Shown here in pieces: positions 1-5,459 of a stretch of 5,947 nt of DNA. The position numbers and the translations under genes are program-made. Source of the stretch: Lysobacteraceae bacterium (GTDB lineage Bacteria; Pseudomonadota; Gammaproteobacteria; Xanthomonadales; Wenzhouxiangellaceae). The notes beneath the pieces are model-generated. The model made no database searches and was not told the DNA's origin. It saw only the letters and a program-made list of their open reading frames with translations. The stretch spans positions 1-5,947 of the forward strand of contig JAIVHD010000265.1 of assembly GCA_020201235.1 (NCBI GenBank), written 5' to 3'. Numbering within the stretch: position 1 is the stretch's first letter; every line of letters begins with the position of its first letter.

Positions 1-1468
1 GGCCAATGCCATCGGTGATGTCGTCCTGCATCGCATCGCCCCACTGATTGTTACCGGCATTGAGAAACGCCTTGCCAAAGCCGGTCGAACCACGAAAGTT
101 CGGCTGCAACACTGCATAGCCGCGATTGGCCAGAAACTGGACGATGGGCGCATAGCCCCAATGATCGCGCGCCCAAGGGCCTCCGTGAATCAGCGCGACC
201 AGCGCCAGATTTTGACCCTCGACGCCGGCCGGCGTGGTCAAATAGGCCGAAATTTCACGATCATCGCGCGCCGTGTACCGAATCGGGTGCATGTTGGCAA
301 GATGCTCGGACGGCAGTTCCGGGCGACTCTGATAGAGTTTCTCAAGGGTGTATTCCTGCCAGTCGAACAGGTAGGCGGTGCCAGGGTCAACATCGCTGGA
401 AATCGTCACGATGACCAGACGATCATCGCCCGTCTGCGGCGCAAAGCCAATCTCGCCGTCGGGCAGCTTTTCGCGCAGGAATTCCAGCGCGCGCTCGGTC
501 GATTCAGTTTTCGGGTAAACACGCCGACGATCGCCGACATAATACGTTGCCAGCAGACTCTCGTCGGCGTTGGAAAACAAAGCCCCGCCAAAATCGACCT
601 CGCCAAGCGGGTCGCGCTCGACAAGTTCGATATCTCCAGTCTCGGCGTCCATCAAGTACAGGCCGGCCAGATCAAAATCATCACCCTTGTTGCTTTGTAA
701 GTAGACGCGTTGATTGTCGGCATGGAAGCGCAGCGGCGAGCAGGTTTCTTGCCAATTGCATTGATACAAAACCCGGCCAGGCTTGCCGTCTTCAACGGCC
801 AGTGTTTCGGTGCCGCCATCGGCGGTCTGGCGAACCGCCAACCGAACGCGTCCGTCATGATCGACCACCCAGCCGGCGACGTTTGACGTGTTTTCGACCA
901 ACAGTTGGCGCGTACCGCTGGCGATATCGAGCCGATAAACATCGTGCAAGGCCGGGTCGCGATCGTTGATTCCGACAATGATCTGGCCAGGCGTGCTGTT
1001 GGGCAGTGCGTAGATCTGGGCGCGCACATCGTCGTAGGGCGTCAAGTCGCGGGCCGCAGGCACGCCGCTATCCTGGCCGACCGAATGGTCCGGATCAACC
1101 GCGTAGATATGGAAGTTTTCATTGCCGCCTTTATCCTGGATATACAGGACATGGCTCGAATCGACACTCCAAAAATAACCCGGCACCGGTCGATCGCCGG
1201 CGGTCAGCGGACGCGCCTGGTCAAATTTGGCCCCCAGCGGCTTGATCCAGACGTTCATTACGCCTTGGTAAGGCCGCTGAAAGGTCATGAAGCGCCCATC
1301 GGGCGACACCCGGCTGGCCGTGATTTCGGGGTCGCCAAAAAAGACTTCCCGGTCCAGTATGGGTGGAAGCTGTTCGAGATACGGCAAGGGCGTGGCCTGC
1401 GCCCAGGCCTGACCCAACAGGCCCGACAGCAAACCGGCAACAAGCATCAGCCTTAAATGAAACATCAT
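1..1468 (-). CDS. Exported S9-family serine peptidase (prolyl oligopeptidase type), 3'-truncated by window edge
   Basis: The frame is open without interruption for 489 residues and runs off the left edge. It starts at an ATG-ATG pair, with GGAG nine bases upstream of the first ATG. Residues 1-23 form a signal peptide (hydrophobic LMLVAGLLSGLLG, cleavage likely after AWA), so the enzyme should act in the periplasm or outside. A beta-propeller region follows, with WD/TolB-like blades such as SPDGRF at 55-60 and a second blade around 97-126. The alpha/beta-hydrolase domain begins near 410. It shows HGGPW at 428-432, which in this family contributes to the oxyanion region, and FRGSTGFG at 458-465. 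The catalytic Ser (GxSxGG), Asp and His would lie in the roughly 150-200 residues outside the window, so activity cannot be judged. Family members cleave short peptides, often dipeptidyl- or acylaminoacyl-peptidase style; the substrate is unknown. It appears monocistronic at its 5' end. Confidence 0.9.
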   Translation of the reverse strand, partial: MMFHLRLMLVAGLLSGLLGQAWAQATPLPYLEQLPPILDREVFFGDPEITASRVSPDGRFMTFQRPYQGVMNVWIKPLGAKFDQARPLTAGDRPVPGYFWSVDSSHVLYIQDKGGNENFHIYAVDPDHSVGQDSGVPAARDLTPYDDVRAQIYALPNSTPGQIIVGINDRDPALHDVYRLDIASGTRQLLVENTSNVAGWVVDHDGRVRLAVRQTADGGTETLAVEDGKPGRVLYQCNWQETCSPLRFHADNQRVYLQSNKGDDFDLAGLYLMDAETGDIELVERDPLGEVDFGGALFSNADESLLATYYVGDRRRVYPKTESTERALEFLREKLPDGEIGFAPQTGDDRLVIVTISSDVDPGTAYLFDWQEYTLEKLYQSRPELPSEHLANMHPIRYTARDDREISAYLTTPAGVEGQNLALVALIHGGPWARDHWGYAPIVQFLANRGYAVLQPNFRGSTGFGKAFLNAGNNQWGDAMQDDITDGIG

Positions 1469-1501
1469 TGGCGTGTTCTCCGCAAAAAACAGGGGTTGTC
1501 G

Positions 1502-1531
1502 ACTATAGCCTGTTCCGGGCCGACGAGTCCA
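1502..1531 (-). promoter_or_regulatory. Candidate sigma-70 promoter for the S9 peptidase gene
   Basis: On the minus strand, TATAGT (1507-1502) lies 18 bases downstream of TGGACT (1531-1526), which matches TTGACA at 4 of 6 positions. The start of transcription would fall about 25-30 bases before the ATG at 1468, a normal leader length. An AACCCGGGTT palindrome at 1540-1549, just upstream of the -35 box, could be an operator or chance. The call rests on pattern only. Confidence 0.35.
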
Positions 1532-1572
1532 TCGCTTTGAACCCGGGTTGAAGTCATCGTTCACGAACGCGC

Positions 1573-1603
1573 TTGCGATCATCGCCGCTCAATCCATTAC
1601 AAT
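1573..1603 (+). promoter_or_regulatory. Weak candidate promoter for the DUF3617 gene
   Basis: TTGCGA (1573-1578) and TACAAT (1598-1603) are spaced by 19 bases, slightly longer than the preferred 17. TACAAT is a good -10 box. Transcription would begin near 1610 and include both inverted repeats before the start codon at 1811. No better promoter was seen closer to the gene, but the long spacer keeps this a weak call. Confidence 0.25.
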
Positions 1604-1629
1604 CGCTCTGAGTACGTTCAGGGCAGCGC

Positions 1630-1661
1630 ATCGAGTCGAAAAGCGACAGATGCGACTCGAT
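1630..1661. repeat. Inverted repeat, 9-bp perfect arms
   Basis: ATCGAGTCG (1630-1638) and its exact reverse complement CGACTCGAT (1653-1661) flank a 14-base spacer. In RNA this would be a stable stem-loop. It is not followed by a run of T, so it does not look like an intrinsic terminator. It may be a leader structure or a protein-binding site, as it lies between the candidate promoter and start codon of the DUF3617 gene. Confidence 0.55.
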
Positions 1662-1698
1662 CAGTCATTCATCGACCGTTGCAGACCGGCGCATTAGC

Positions 1699-1712
1699 GG
1701 ATCGATCGATCC
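1699..1712. repeat. 14-bp perfect palindrome
   Basis: GGATCGATCGATCC is a perfect palindrome about 100 bases upstream of the DUF3617 start codon. It could be an operator for a dimeric regulator, or simply a run of overlapping GATC/ATCGAT sites. Function is unknown. Confidence 0.5.
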
Positions 1713-1810
1713 TCCGCCGAGGCTGAACTTTAGCTTGAGCAAGACGGTCCACGGGTTGTCGAAAGCACGCCCGGATCTCAATTCATTCAACCTTATTAGA
1801 GGAGAACGTC

Positions 1811-2242
1811 ATGAAATTTCAGCATGTATTGGCCGGATTGGCTGGCTTGGCCTTCAGCGTTTCGGCCTTGGCTGAAGACCCCAACATCGTACCGGGCATG
1901 TGGGCAACCACCAGCACGGTCACGATCGAATCAGAACAGTTTCCGATTCCGCCGCGCACCGACACCACCAGCAATTGCGTAACCAAAGAGAAAATCGCCG
2001 AAGGGCAGGCGTTTCTCGAAGACAATGAGGACTGTGAATTCAGCGAAAAGAACATCCGCGCCGACGGCATGGATTACACCATGGTTTGCACCGCACCGGA
2101 TGGCGGCAAGGTCGAAATGACTGCCGAAATGAAATTCGGCGGCGAGACGATGACCGGCACCGTCGCCGGCGACATCGAGTCGCCGATGGGTCTCATGAAG
2201 ATGAAGGTTGAACTCGACGGCAAGCGCACCGGCGAATGCTGA
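1811..2242 (+). CDS. Exported DUF3617 family protein
   Basis: This 143-residue protein has a textbook signal peptide (residues 1-21, cleavage after ALA) and a strong ribosome-binding site (GAGGAG ending six bases before the ATG), which fixes the start. The mature part fits DUF3617: PGMW at 28-31, a Pro-rich turn near 45-48, NCVTKE at 55-60, a middle Cys at 75, the YTMVC strand ending at Cys93, repeated Met/Gly-rich beta strands (MTAEMKFGGETMTGTV, 103-118) and the closing RTGEC with Cys143 as last residue. The four cysteines could form two disulfides in the periplasm. The family is common in proteobacteria, and its molecular role is not known. The gene stands alone, with divergent and convergent neighbours and a hairpin just after the stop. 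Confidence 0.9.
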   Translation: MKFQHVLAGLAGLAFSVSALAEDPNIVPGMWATTSTVTIESEQFPIPPRTDTTSNCVTKEKIAEGQAFLEDNEDCEFSEKNIRADGMDYTMVCTAPDGGKVEMTAEMKFGGETMTGTVAGDIESPMGLMKMKVELDGKRTGEC

Positions 2243-2253
2243 TTGGGACCGTC

Positions 2254-2278
2254 GCGCCGGCCGCTGGGCCGGCGCTTT
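2254..2278 (+). terminator. Likely hairpin terminator after the DUF3617 gene
   Basis: Starting 12 bases after the stop codon, GCGCCGGCC (2254-2262) and GGCCGGCGC (2267-2275) form a perfect 9-bp GC stem with a GCTG loop. Only three T follow (2276-2278), so the U-tract is poor and the terminator may be weak or act by pausing and 3'-end protection. Confidence 0.6.
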
Positions 2279-2354
2279 GCCGGGCCTCGATCATCCCGGG
2301 CAGTACACCCTAACGTTAAATAAATTTTCAGAGCTGGAAGCCTGGAGAGTCATA

Positions 2355-2440
2355 TTTCCGCAGGCTGCACGGCGTGTTGCCACCCGGAGCGTAGCTTCAC
2401 TCTACGTGAGGACTGGCAACGCGAGTACAGACTGCGGAAA
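2355..2440. repeat. 86-nt nested imperfect hairpin in a convergent spacer
   Basis: Three collinear pairs of arms nest within one another. The outer stem is TTTCCGCAG (2355-2363) with CTGCGGAAA (2432-2440), 9 bp perfect. The middle stem is CGTGTTGCCA (2373-2382) with TGGCAACGCG (2414-2423), 10 pairs including one T-G wobble. The inner stem is CGTAG (2390-2394) with CTACG (2402-2406) around a 7-base loop. The unpaired stretches between outer and middle stems are almost equal (9 and 8 bases). A competing 6-bp pair, AGCCTG (2339-2344) with CAGGCT (2361-2366), would exclude the outer stem. It lies between the ends of two convergent genes, so it could be a bidirectional 3'-end structure, a small RNA or a short palindromic mobile repeat. 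It has no adjacent T-run on either strand. No known family was recognised. Confidence 0.6.
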
Positions 2441-2501
2441 GGCGGCTATACCGGGCAGCGAAGCGGTTCCGGCCCGACAATTGATGCAACGTTGGGGTTC
2501 A

Positions 2502-3302
2502 CTACTGAGCAATCCACTCCAGTTTGCGCAACACAGCCTCGTCGCGGCGCAATTGGACTGCCGGCGGAATCACCAGCGTGGTGTGTTCCACCAGCTCGGC
2601 TGCCGGTAACTGCTGAAGTGTGATCGACTCGGCCCGCACCGGCTGCACCGCCACCTGGGCGGCCTCGTAAAGAATCACCGGCGTTGTTGGCAGATACCAG
2701 CGCAGCAATTTGTCGACCAGCAAGCCAAGCCGCTCCGGTGAGGTATCGAAACGCGTGCAGCTCAAGTCGCCGACCAGCGCGAGCTGCCATAGAATTAAAA
2801 GCCCGGCGGGGTCGAGGGTCCGCTCGAAAACGAGAAACTGCGTGGCTTCCAGGGACTGTACCCCGAATTTTCCCGGATCAAGCCCCAGGTCGGCATACAA
2901 GCAGGCCTCGGCCGAAATACCCGGCTCCATGGCCGTGTGAAAGCCCAGCCTGCTCATTCGCCGAATGGCCGTGTGCGGCATGTCGGCAAATACGCCCGGG
3001 TGGCCATACAGAACCACGCAAACACGATACCCGCGCTCGACCTCGCGGCAAACAGCGTCTTCCATCTCCCGGTAGGTTTGGCGTCGATCCTTGCCCTCGC
3101 CGTAGTAATCGGTCAACGCGATGGCATCGGGTCGCTCGGCCTTGAGCCAGTCCCAGGCGAATGCATCAACCAGCCCGAAGACCCGGTCGGCAATTTTAAT
3201 TTCGGAAGCCACGCGCCGGCTCAGGTGCCGTCCCAACTGGATGCCGCAACCAACGAAAATCAATTCGCCGCGCCGAGCGCGTACCGGCTTGCTGGAAGCC
3301 AT
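2502..3302 (-). CDS. Split borosin alpha-N-methyltransferase (SonM-like, tetrapyrrole-methylase fold)
   Basis: The 266-residue enzyme has the SAM-dependent tetrapyrrole (corrin/porphyrin) methylase fold. Features in order: a Gly-rich first strand GELIFVGCG (12-20); Tyr66; Arg73-x3-Tyr77; YGHPGVF (99-105), the SAM-site loop; MEPGISAEACLYADLG (125-140); QSLEATQF (149-156); LWQ (171-173); ILYEA (210-214) and VIPPA (244-248). Tyr66, Arg73, Tyr77 and Tyr99 match, from memory, the catalytic Tyr/Arg/Tyr set of the fungal borosin enzyme OphMA. The whole protein resembles Shewanella SonM. In this family the enzyme methylates backbone amides of a peptide using SAM. Unlike OphMA it ends without an attached core, so it should act in trans, presumably on the 70-residue peptide encoded upstream. 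Its ATG overlaps the upstream TGA (TGATG) and has no clear ribosome-binding site, which suggests translational coupling. An ordinary porphyrin methylase is the alternative but fits worse. Confidence 0.9.
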   Translation of the reverse strand: MASSKPVRARRGELIFVGCGIQLGRHLSRRVASEIKIADRVFGLVDAFAWDWLKAERPDAIALTDYYGEGKDRRQTYREMEDAVCREVERGYRVCVVLYGHPGVFADMPHTAIRRMSRLGFHTAMEPGISAEACLYADLGLDPGKFGVQSLEATQFLVFERTLDPAGLLILWQLALVGDLSCTRFDTSPERLGLLVDKLLRWYLPTTPVILYEAAQVAVQPVRAESITLQQLPAAELVEHTTLVIPPAVQLRRDEAVLRKLEWIAQ

Positions 3303-3304
3303 CA
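3300..3304 (-). promoter_or_regulatory. TGATG stop/start overlap coupling GGDEF and methyltransferase genes
   Basis: On the minus strand the TGA of the GGDEF gene (3304-3302) shares its last base with the ATG of the methyltransferase (3302-3300). The bases just upstream (GGGGCCATGTCGGGCTG) contain no good Shine-Dalgarno at the right distance. The methyltransferase is therefore probably translated by reinitiation, tying its amount to that of the diguanylate cyclase. Confidence 0.7.
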
Positions 3305-5077
3305 GCCCGACATGGCCCCGCAGAGGTCATTGGCGTCAACCAACTCGTTGCGACCGGAACGTTTGGCACGATATAAGGCTTCATCAGCCCAGCCCCGGAC
3401 AGTTTCTATACGGCTCTCGCGACGCGTCTCCGACAATCCAAAACTCAGCGTGATCTCAATCGGCAAGCCGTCGAATCGAACCGGCTTGATTTGTTTACGG
3501 AATGCCCGCAGACGCTGGCGTGCCTGCAGGCGGTTGTGATCCGGCAGAAAAATCCCGAACTCCTCGCCACCGATGCGACCGACAATGCACGGCGGCGGGA
3601 ACTGCTCGCGCAGCAATCGACCGAGGTAACTCAGGACCGCATCACCGGCCTGATGACCATAGCGATCGTTTACCTGCTTGAAGAAGTCGACATCGGCGGC
3701 GATTAAACAGCAAACCCGATCCGGGGATCCTGCATCCGCCAATGCCTGTTCAGTCTCGCGGTGAAATGCTGCATGATTGAGCAGCCCGGTCAGGCCGTCG
3801 GTTGAGGCCAGCGCGCGGTAGCGACGTCGATCGGCCCGGAAACGCAATAGCAGTCCAGCCAGCAACAGCACGACCAATCCAATCATCATGCCACCCAGAG
3901 CGCGCGCTCTGCGGCGGCTCTCATCGGCTTGCTCACGCAAGTTCAGGACCTGGTTTTCCTGCTGCAGAAACTTCAGTTCCTGTTCCAGCCGCCGGCTTTC
4001 GAACTCCACCTGGAGATAGGCCAGGCGCTGCTCGCGCTGATCATCAAAGAACCGGCTCTCGACCTCGCGGAACTGTCGCAAATGTTCGAGCGCCTGTTCG
4101 TAACGCCCCTCGCGCTGGTGAACCATTGCGACCGCAGAATGCGCCTCCATCAGGTCTCCCCAACGCTGCATGGACTCCAATCGCCCGAGCAGCTGTTCGA
4201 GCATCGAGACGCCCTTTCGAGACTGGCCATTGGCAATGCGCGCGAGCGCCAGGGTAAAGCCCGACTCGAGCAATCCAAGATCGAATCCGGCTTCACGGTT
4301 GTGCTCGATTGAGCGCTCCAGCCATCCAATCGCCCGGTCGTGTTCGCCGGCCGAATGGTAAGTCCAGCCGATCAACCCCATGGAAGCGCCAATCATGACC
4401 GGATCATCGGTCTTGTGGCACTGACGCCAAAGCGACTGGGTGCTGTTGACCGCAATGCGATCCAGGCCGGCATTGATCTGAGCAGTAACCAGCGTAAACC
4501 AACTGTCGCAAATCACCCGGCTTTGGCCGGACTGCTCGGCCAATTGCAAGCTTTCCGCAGCGTACTGAAGCGCAAGTGCCGATTCACCGACGGCACCGTG
4601 CATGCGTGCGGCCAGACCGACAATATTGGCTTTTCGGATGCTATGGTCAAATTCCGGCATCAGGCGCAGGGCTTCAGCCAGATATTCGAACGCGTTCGCA
4701 TATTGATGTATCAGGCTGCTGGCGTTTGCCGCCAGTTCCAGCGCCCGCACCCGATGATCGAGTGATACCGGCCGCCTCAGGATGTCGTCGATAAGCTCCA
4801 GCGAATCGGTATGCTGCCCGGCCAAAATCAGATTCCGGCCCTGCATTAAATCCAGTCGCGCAAGCTGATCGACTGTGGCCGACTCGAGGCTCGACCGCAA
4901 CAAATCGATCATTTGCTGCGATTGCTGCCAATGTTCGCGCGTGTGGACCACCTCGATCCGGTCAATCAACCGATCCAATTCGACGCCATCATCAGCGGTT
5001 AGCGGCGCGAGGGCAAGTAGCCATAGCAATCCCGCCAGGATGCGGCAGCGTTGCAGGGTCGATGACTGTCTCAACAA
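3302..5077 (-). CDS. Membrane diguanylate cyclase with periplasmic TPR sensor domain
   Basis: The protein has 591 residues. Order: signal peptide (1-28, LAGLLWLLALAPLTA); helical TPR-like repeats about 70-340 (for example SAGEHDRAIGWLERSIEHN at 242-260 and REGRYEQALEHLRQF at 322-336); a charged coiled coil about 345-392; one transmembrane helix (394-412); a cytoplasmic GGDEF domain (about 422-578). The cyclase has DGLTGLLN (427-434), DVDFFKQVNDRYGHQAGD (462-479) and an intact GGEEF active site (503-507), so it should make c-di-GMP from two GTP. The inhibitory RxxD site is absent: the equivalent positions read PPPC (494-497). The start is TTG at 5077, chosen because GGGGGAG lies six bases upstream and the signal peptide begins at once. 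The gene begins 20 bases after the borosin precursor and overlaps the methyltransferase by one base. The TPR domain may sense a ligand or protein partner; which one is not visible. Confidence 0.92.
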   Translation of the reverse strand: MLRQSSTLQRCRILAGLLWLLALAPLTADDGVELDRLIDRIEVVHTREHWQQSQQMIDLLRSSLESATVDQLARLDLMQGRNLILAGQHTDSLELIDDILRRPVSLDHRVRALELAANASSLIHQYANAFEYLAEALRLMPEFDHSIRKANIVGLAARMHGAVGESALALQYAAESLQLAEQSGQSRVICDSWFTLVTAQINAGLDRIAVNSTQSLWRQCHKTDDPVMIGASMGLIGWTYHSAGEHDRAIGWLERSIEHNREAGFDLGLLESGFTLALARIANGQSRKGVSMLEQLLGRLESMQRWGDLMEAHSAVAMVHQREGRYEQALEHLRQFREVESRFFDDQREQRLAYLQVEFESRRLEQELKFLQQENQVLNLREQADESRRRARALGGMMIGLVVLLLAGLLLRFRADRRRYRALASTDGLTGLLNHAAFHRETEQALADAGSPDRVCCLIAADVDFFKQVNDRYGHQAGDAVLSYLGRLLREQFPPPCIVGRIGGEEFGIFLPDHNRLQARQRLRAFRKQIKPVRFDGLPIEITLSFGLSETRRESRIETVRGWADEALYRAKRSGRNELVDANDLCGAMSG

Positions 5078-5083
5078 TCGAAT

Positions 5084-5090
5084 CTCCCCC
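5084..5090 (-). promoter_or_regulatory. Strong ribosome-binding site that sets a TTG start
   Basis: GGGGGAG (5090-5084 on the minus strand) lies six bases upstream of the TTG at 5077 and seven bases after the precursor stop codon. It is the strongest Shine-Dalgarno in the operon and justifies the rare TTG start of the GGDEF gene; a second TTG follows directly at 5074. Confidence 0.75.
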
Positions 5091-5097
5091 GACGATC

Positions 5098-5310
5098 TTA
5101 TTCGTAAGCCTGCACGCTTGAATGGGTTGTTCGCAACGTCTCAAGGCCTGACAGTTCTCGCAGCTTTTCCAGATTGATGGATCTCAAAGCCTTGGCGGCC
5201 TCGGCATCGATCTTGTAGCGCGCAATCACATCATCCGGGGCTTTTTCGTATTCGCTGGCCAATTGAGCATCCTGACCTAGATCCAGCAGTAATTTCCTGA
5301 GATTTTCCAC
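5098..5310 (-). CDS. Borosin precursor peptide (SonA-like leader plus C-terminal core)
   Basis: The 70-residue protein starts at GTG (5310), with AAGGA seven bases upstream. No signal peptide or membrane helix is seen. Residues 1-55 form a helical leader with LGQDAQL (11-17), a Tyr21/Pro25 segment, a V-I-A-R-Y turn (28-32) and INLEKLRELSG (45-55). Recalled SonA of Shewanella aligns here without a gap: LGQDAQL at 11-17 and EKL..LSG at 48-55 occupy the same positions. This leader is the borosin-binding domain, which also resembles LigA, the small subunit of protocatechuate 4,5-dioxygenase. Residues 56-70 (LETLRTTHSSVQAYE) would be the core whose backbone amides are methylated by the operon's methyltransferase. 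Methylated SonA residues are recalled as 63 and 65, equivalent here to His63 and Ser65, but the exact sites cannot be read from sequence. A stand-alone LigA-like protein is the main alternative; the methyltransferase in the same operon argues against it. Confidence 0.85.
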   Translation of the reverse strand: MENLRKLLLDLGQDAQLASEYEKAPDDVIARYKIDAEAAKALRSINLEKLRELSGLETLRTTHSSVQAYE

Positions 5311-5459
5311 GAATTTTTCCTTGGGTGATCAATTTCAGCCCGCGCGAACACGCCTTTGTCGAGCTAATTCAAACTCATCAGCCAATAGTGTAACGCCAGT
5401 CACAAATCATCGCACATGAAAATACCGGATTGCCCCTCGCACAACGGTTCGGAAAATCC
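5311..5459 (-). other. Leader and presumed promoter region of the borosin operon
   Basis: This 149-base gap follows the Brp/Blh stop codon and is richer in A and T than the flanking genes. Read on the minus strand it contains TTGTGACTGGCGTTACACTA-like promoter fragments near 5404-5385, but no -35/-10 pair has both good boxes and good spacing. No hairpin with a T-run is seen after the Brp/Blh stop either. TGTGCGA occurs twice as a direct repeat. The operon may have its own promoter here or may be read through from the Brp/Blh gene; sequence alone does not decide. Confidence 0.4.
5318..5322 (-). promoter_or_regulatory. Ribosome-binding site of the borosin precursor
   Basis: AAGGA on the minus strand lies seven bases upstream of GTG (5310-5308). 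No ATG with a better-placed site precedes the conserved leader, so this supports the GTG start and a full-length 70-residue precursor. Confidence 0.65.

Larger units (their letters stand above)
1469..1810. other. Divergent intergenic region between S9 peptidase and DUF3617 genes
   Basis: These 342 bases separate two divergently transcribed genes. No convincing coding frame is seen: the open frames here lack a ribosome-binding site and any recognisable protein. The region holds candidate promoters facing both ways, a 10-bp palindrome (1540-1549), a 9-bp-arm inverted repeat (1630-1661), a 14-bp palindrome (1699-1712) and the ribosome-binding site of the DUF3617 gene (GAGGAG, 1799-1804). If the promoter near 1573-1603 is real, the DUF3617 transcript has a structured leader of about 200 nt. 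Confidence 0.6.

Noticed and set aside
161..1456. Plus-strand open frames opposite the S9 peptidase (161-700, 547-969, 905-1456)
   Set aside because: They are antisense to an uninterrupted 489-residue minus-strand frame with a signal peptide and family motifs, and have no ribosome-binding site or recognisable protein features.
2311..2440. Integron attC site suggested by TAACGTTA and the long hairpin
   Set aside because: GTTAAAT fits the GTTRRRY box, but the hairpin's outer ends carry no RYYYAAC/GTTRRRY pair and no gene cassette or integrase is visible.
2355..2440. Intrinsic terminator for the methyltransferase
   Set aside because: The stem begins more than 60 bases after the stop and neither side has a T-run; it may stabilise a 3' end, but it does not fit the intrinsic terminator model.
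2208..2609. Plus-strand frame of 133 residues across the end of the DUF3617 gene, the hairpin and the methyltransferase end
   Set aside because: It overlaps two well-supported genes and translates hairpin DNA; no domain or start signal was seen.
2502..3302. Ordinary corrin/porphyrin methylase (CobA/CbiF type)
   Set aside because: The fold is shared, but the Tyr/Arg-x3-Tyr set, the MEPGISAEA and QSLEATQF blocks and the SonA-like peptide in the operon fit borosin enzymes, and no cobalamin or siroheme genes are nearby.
2684..3539. Plus-strand frames opposite the methyltransferase and the end of the GGDEF gene
   Set aside because: They are shadows of strongly conserved minus-strand genes, with Arg/Pro/Ser-rich composition typical of antisense reading in GC-rich DNA.
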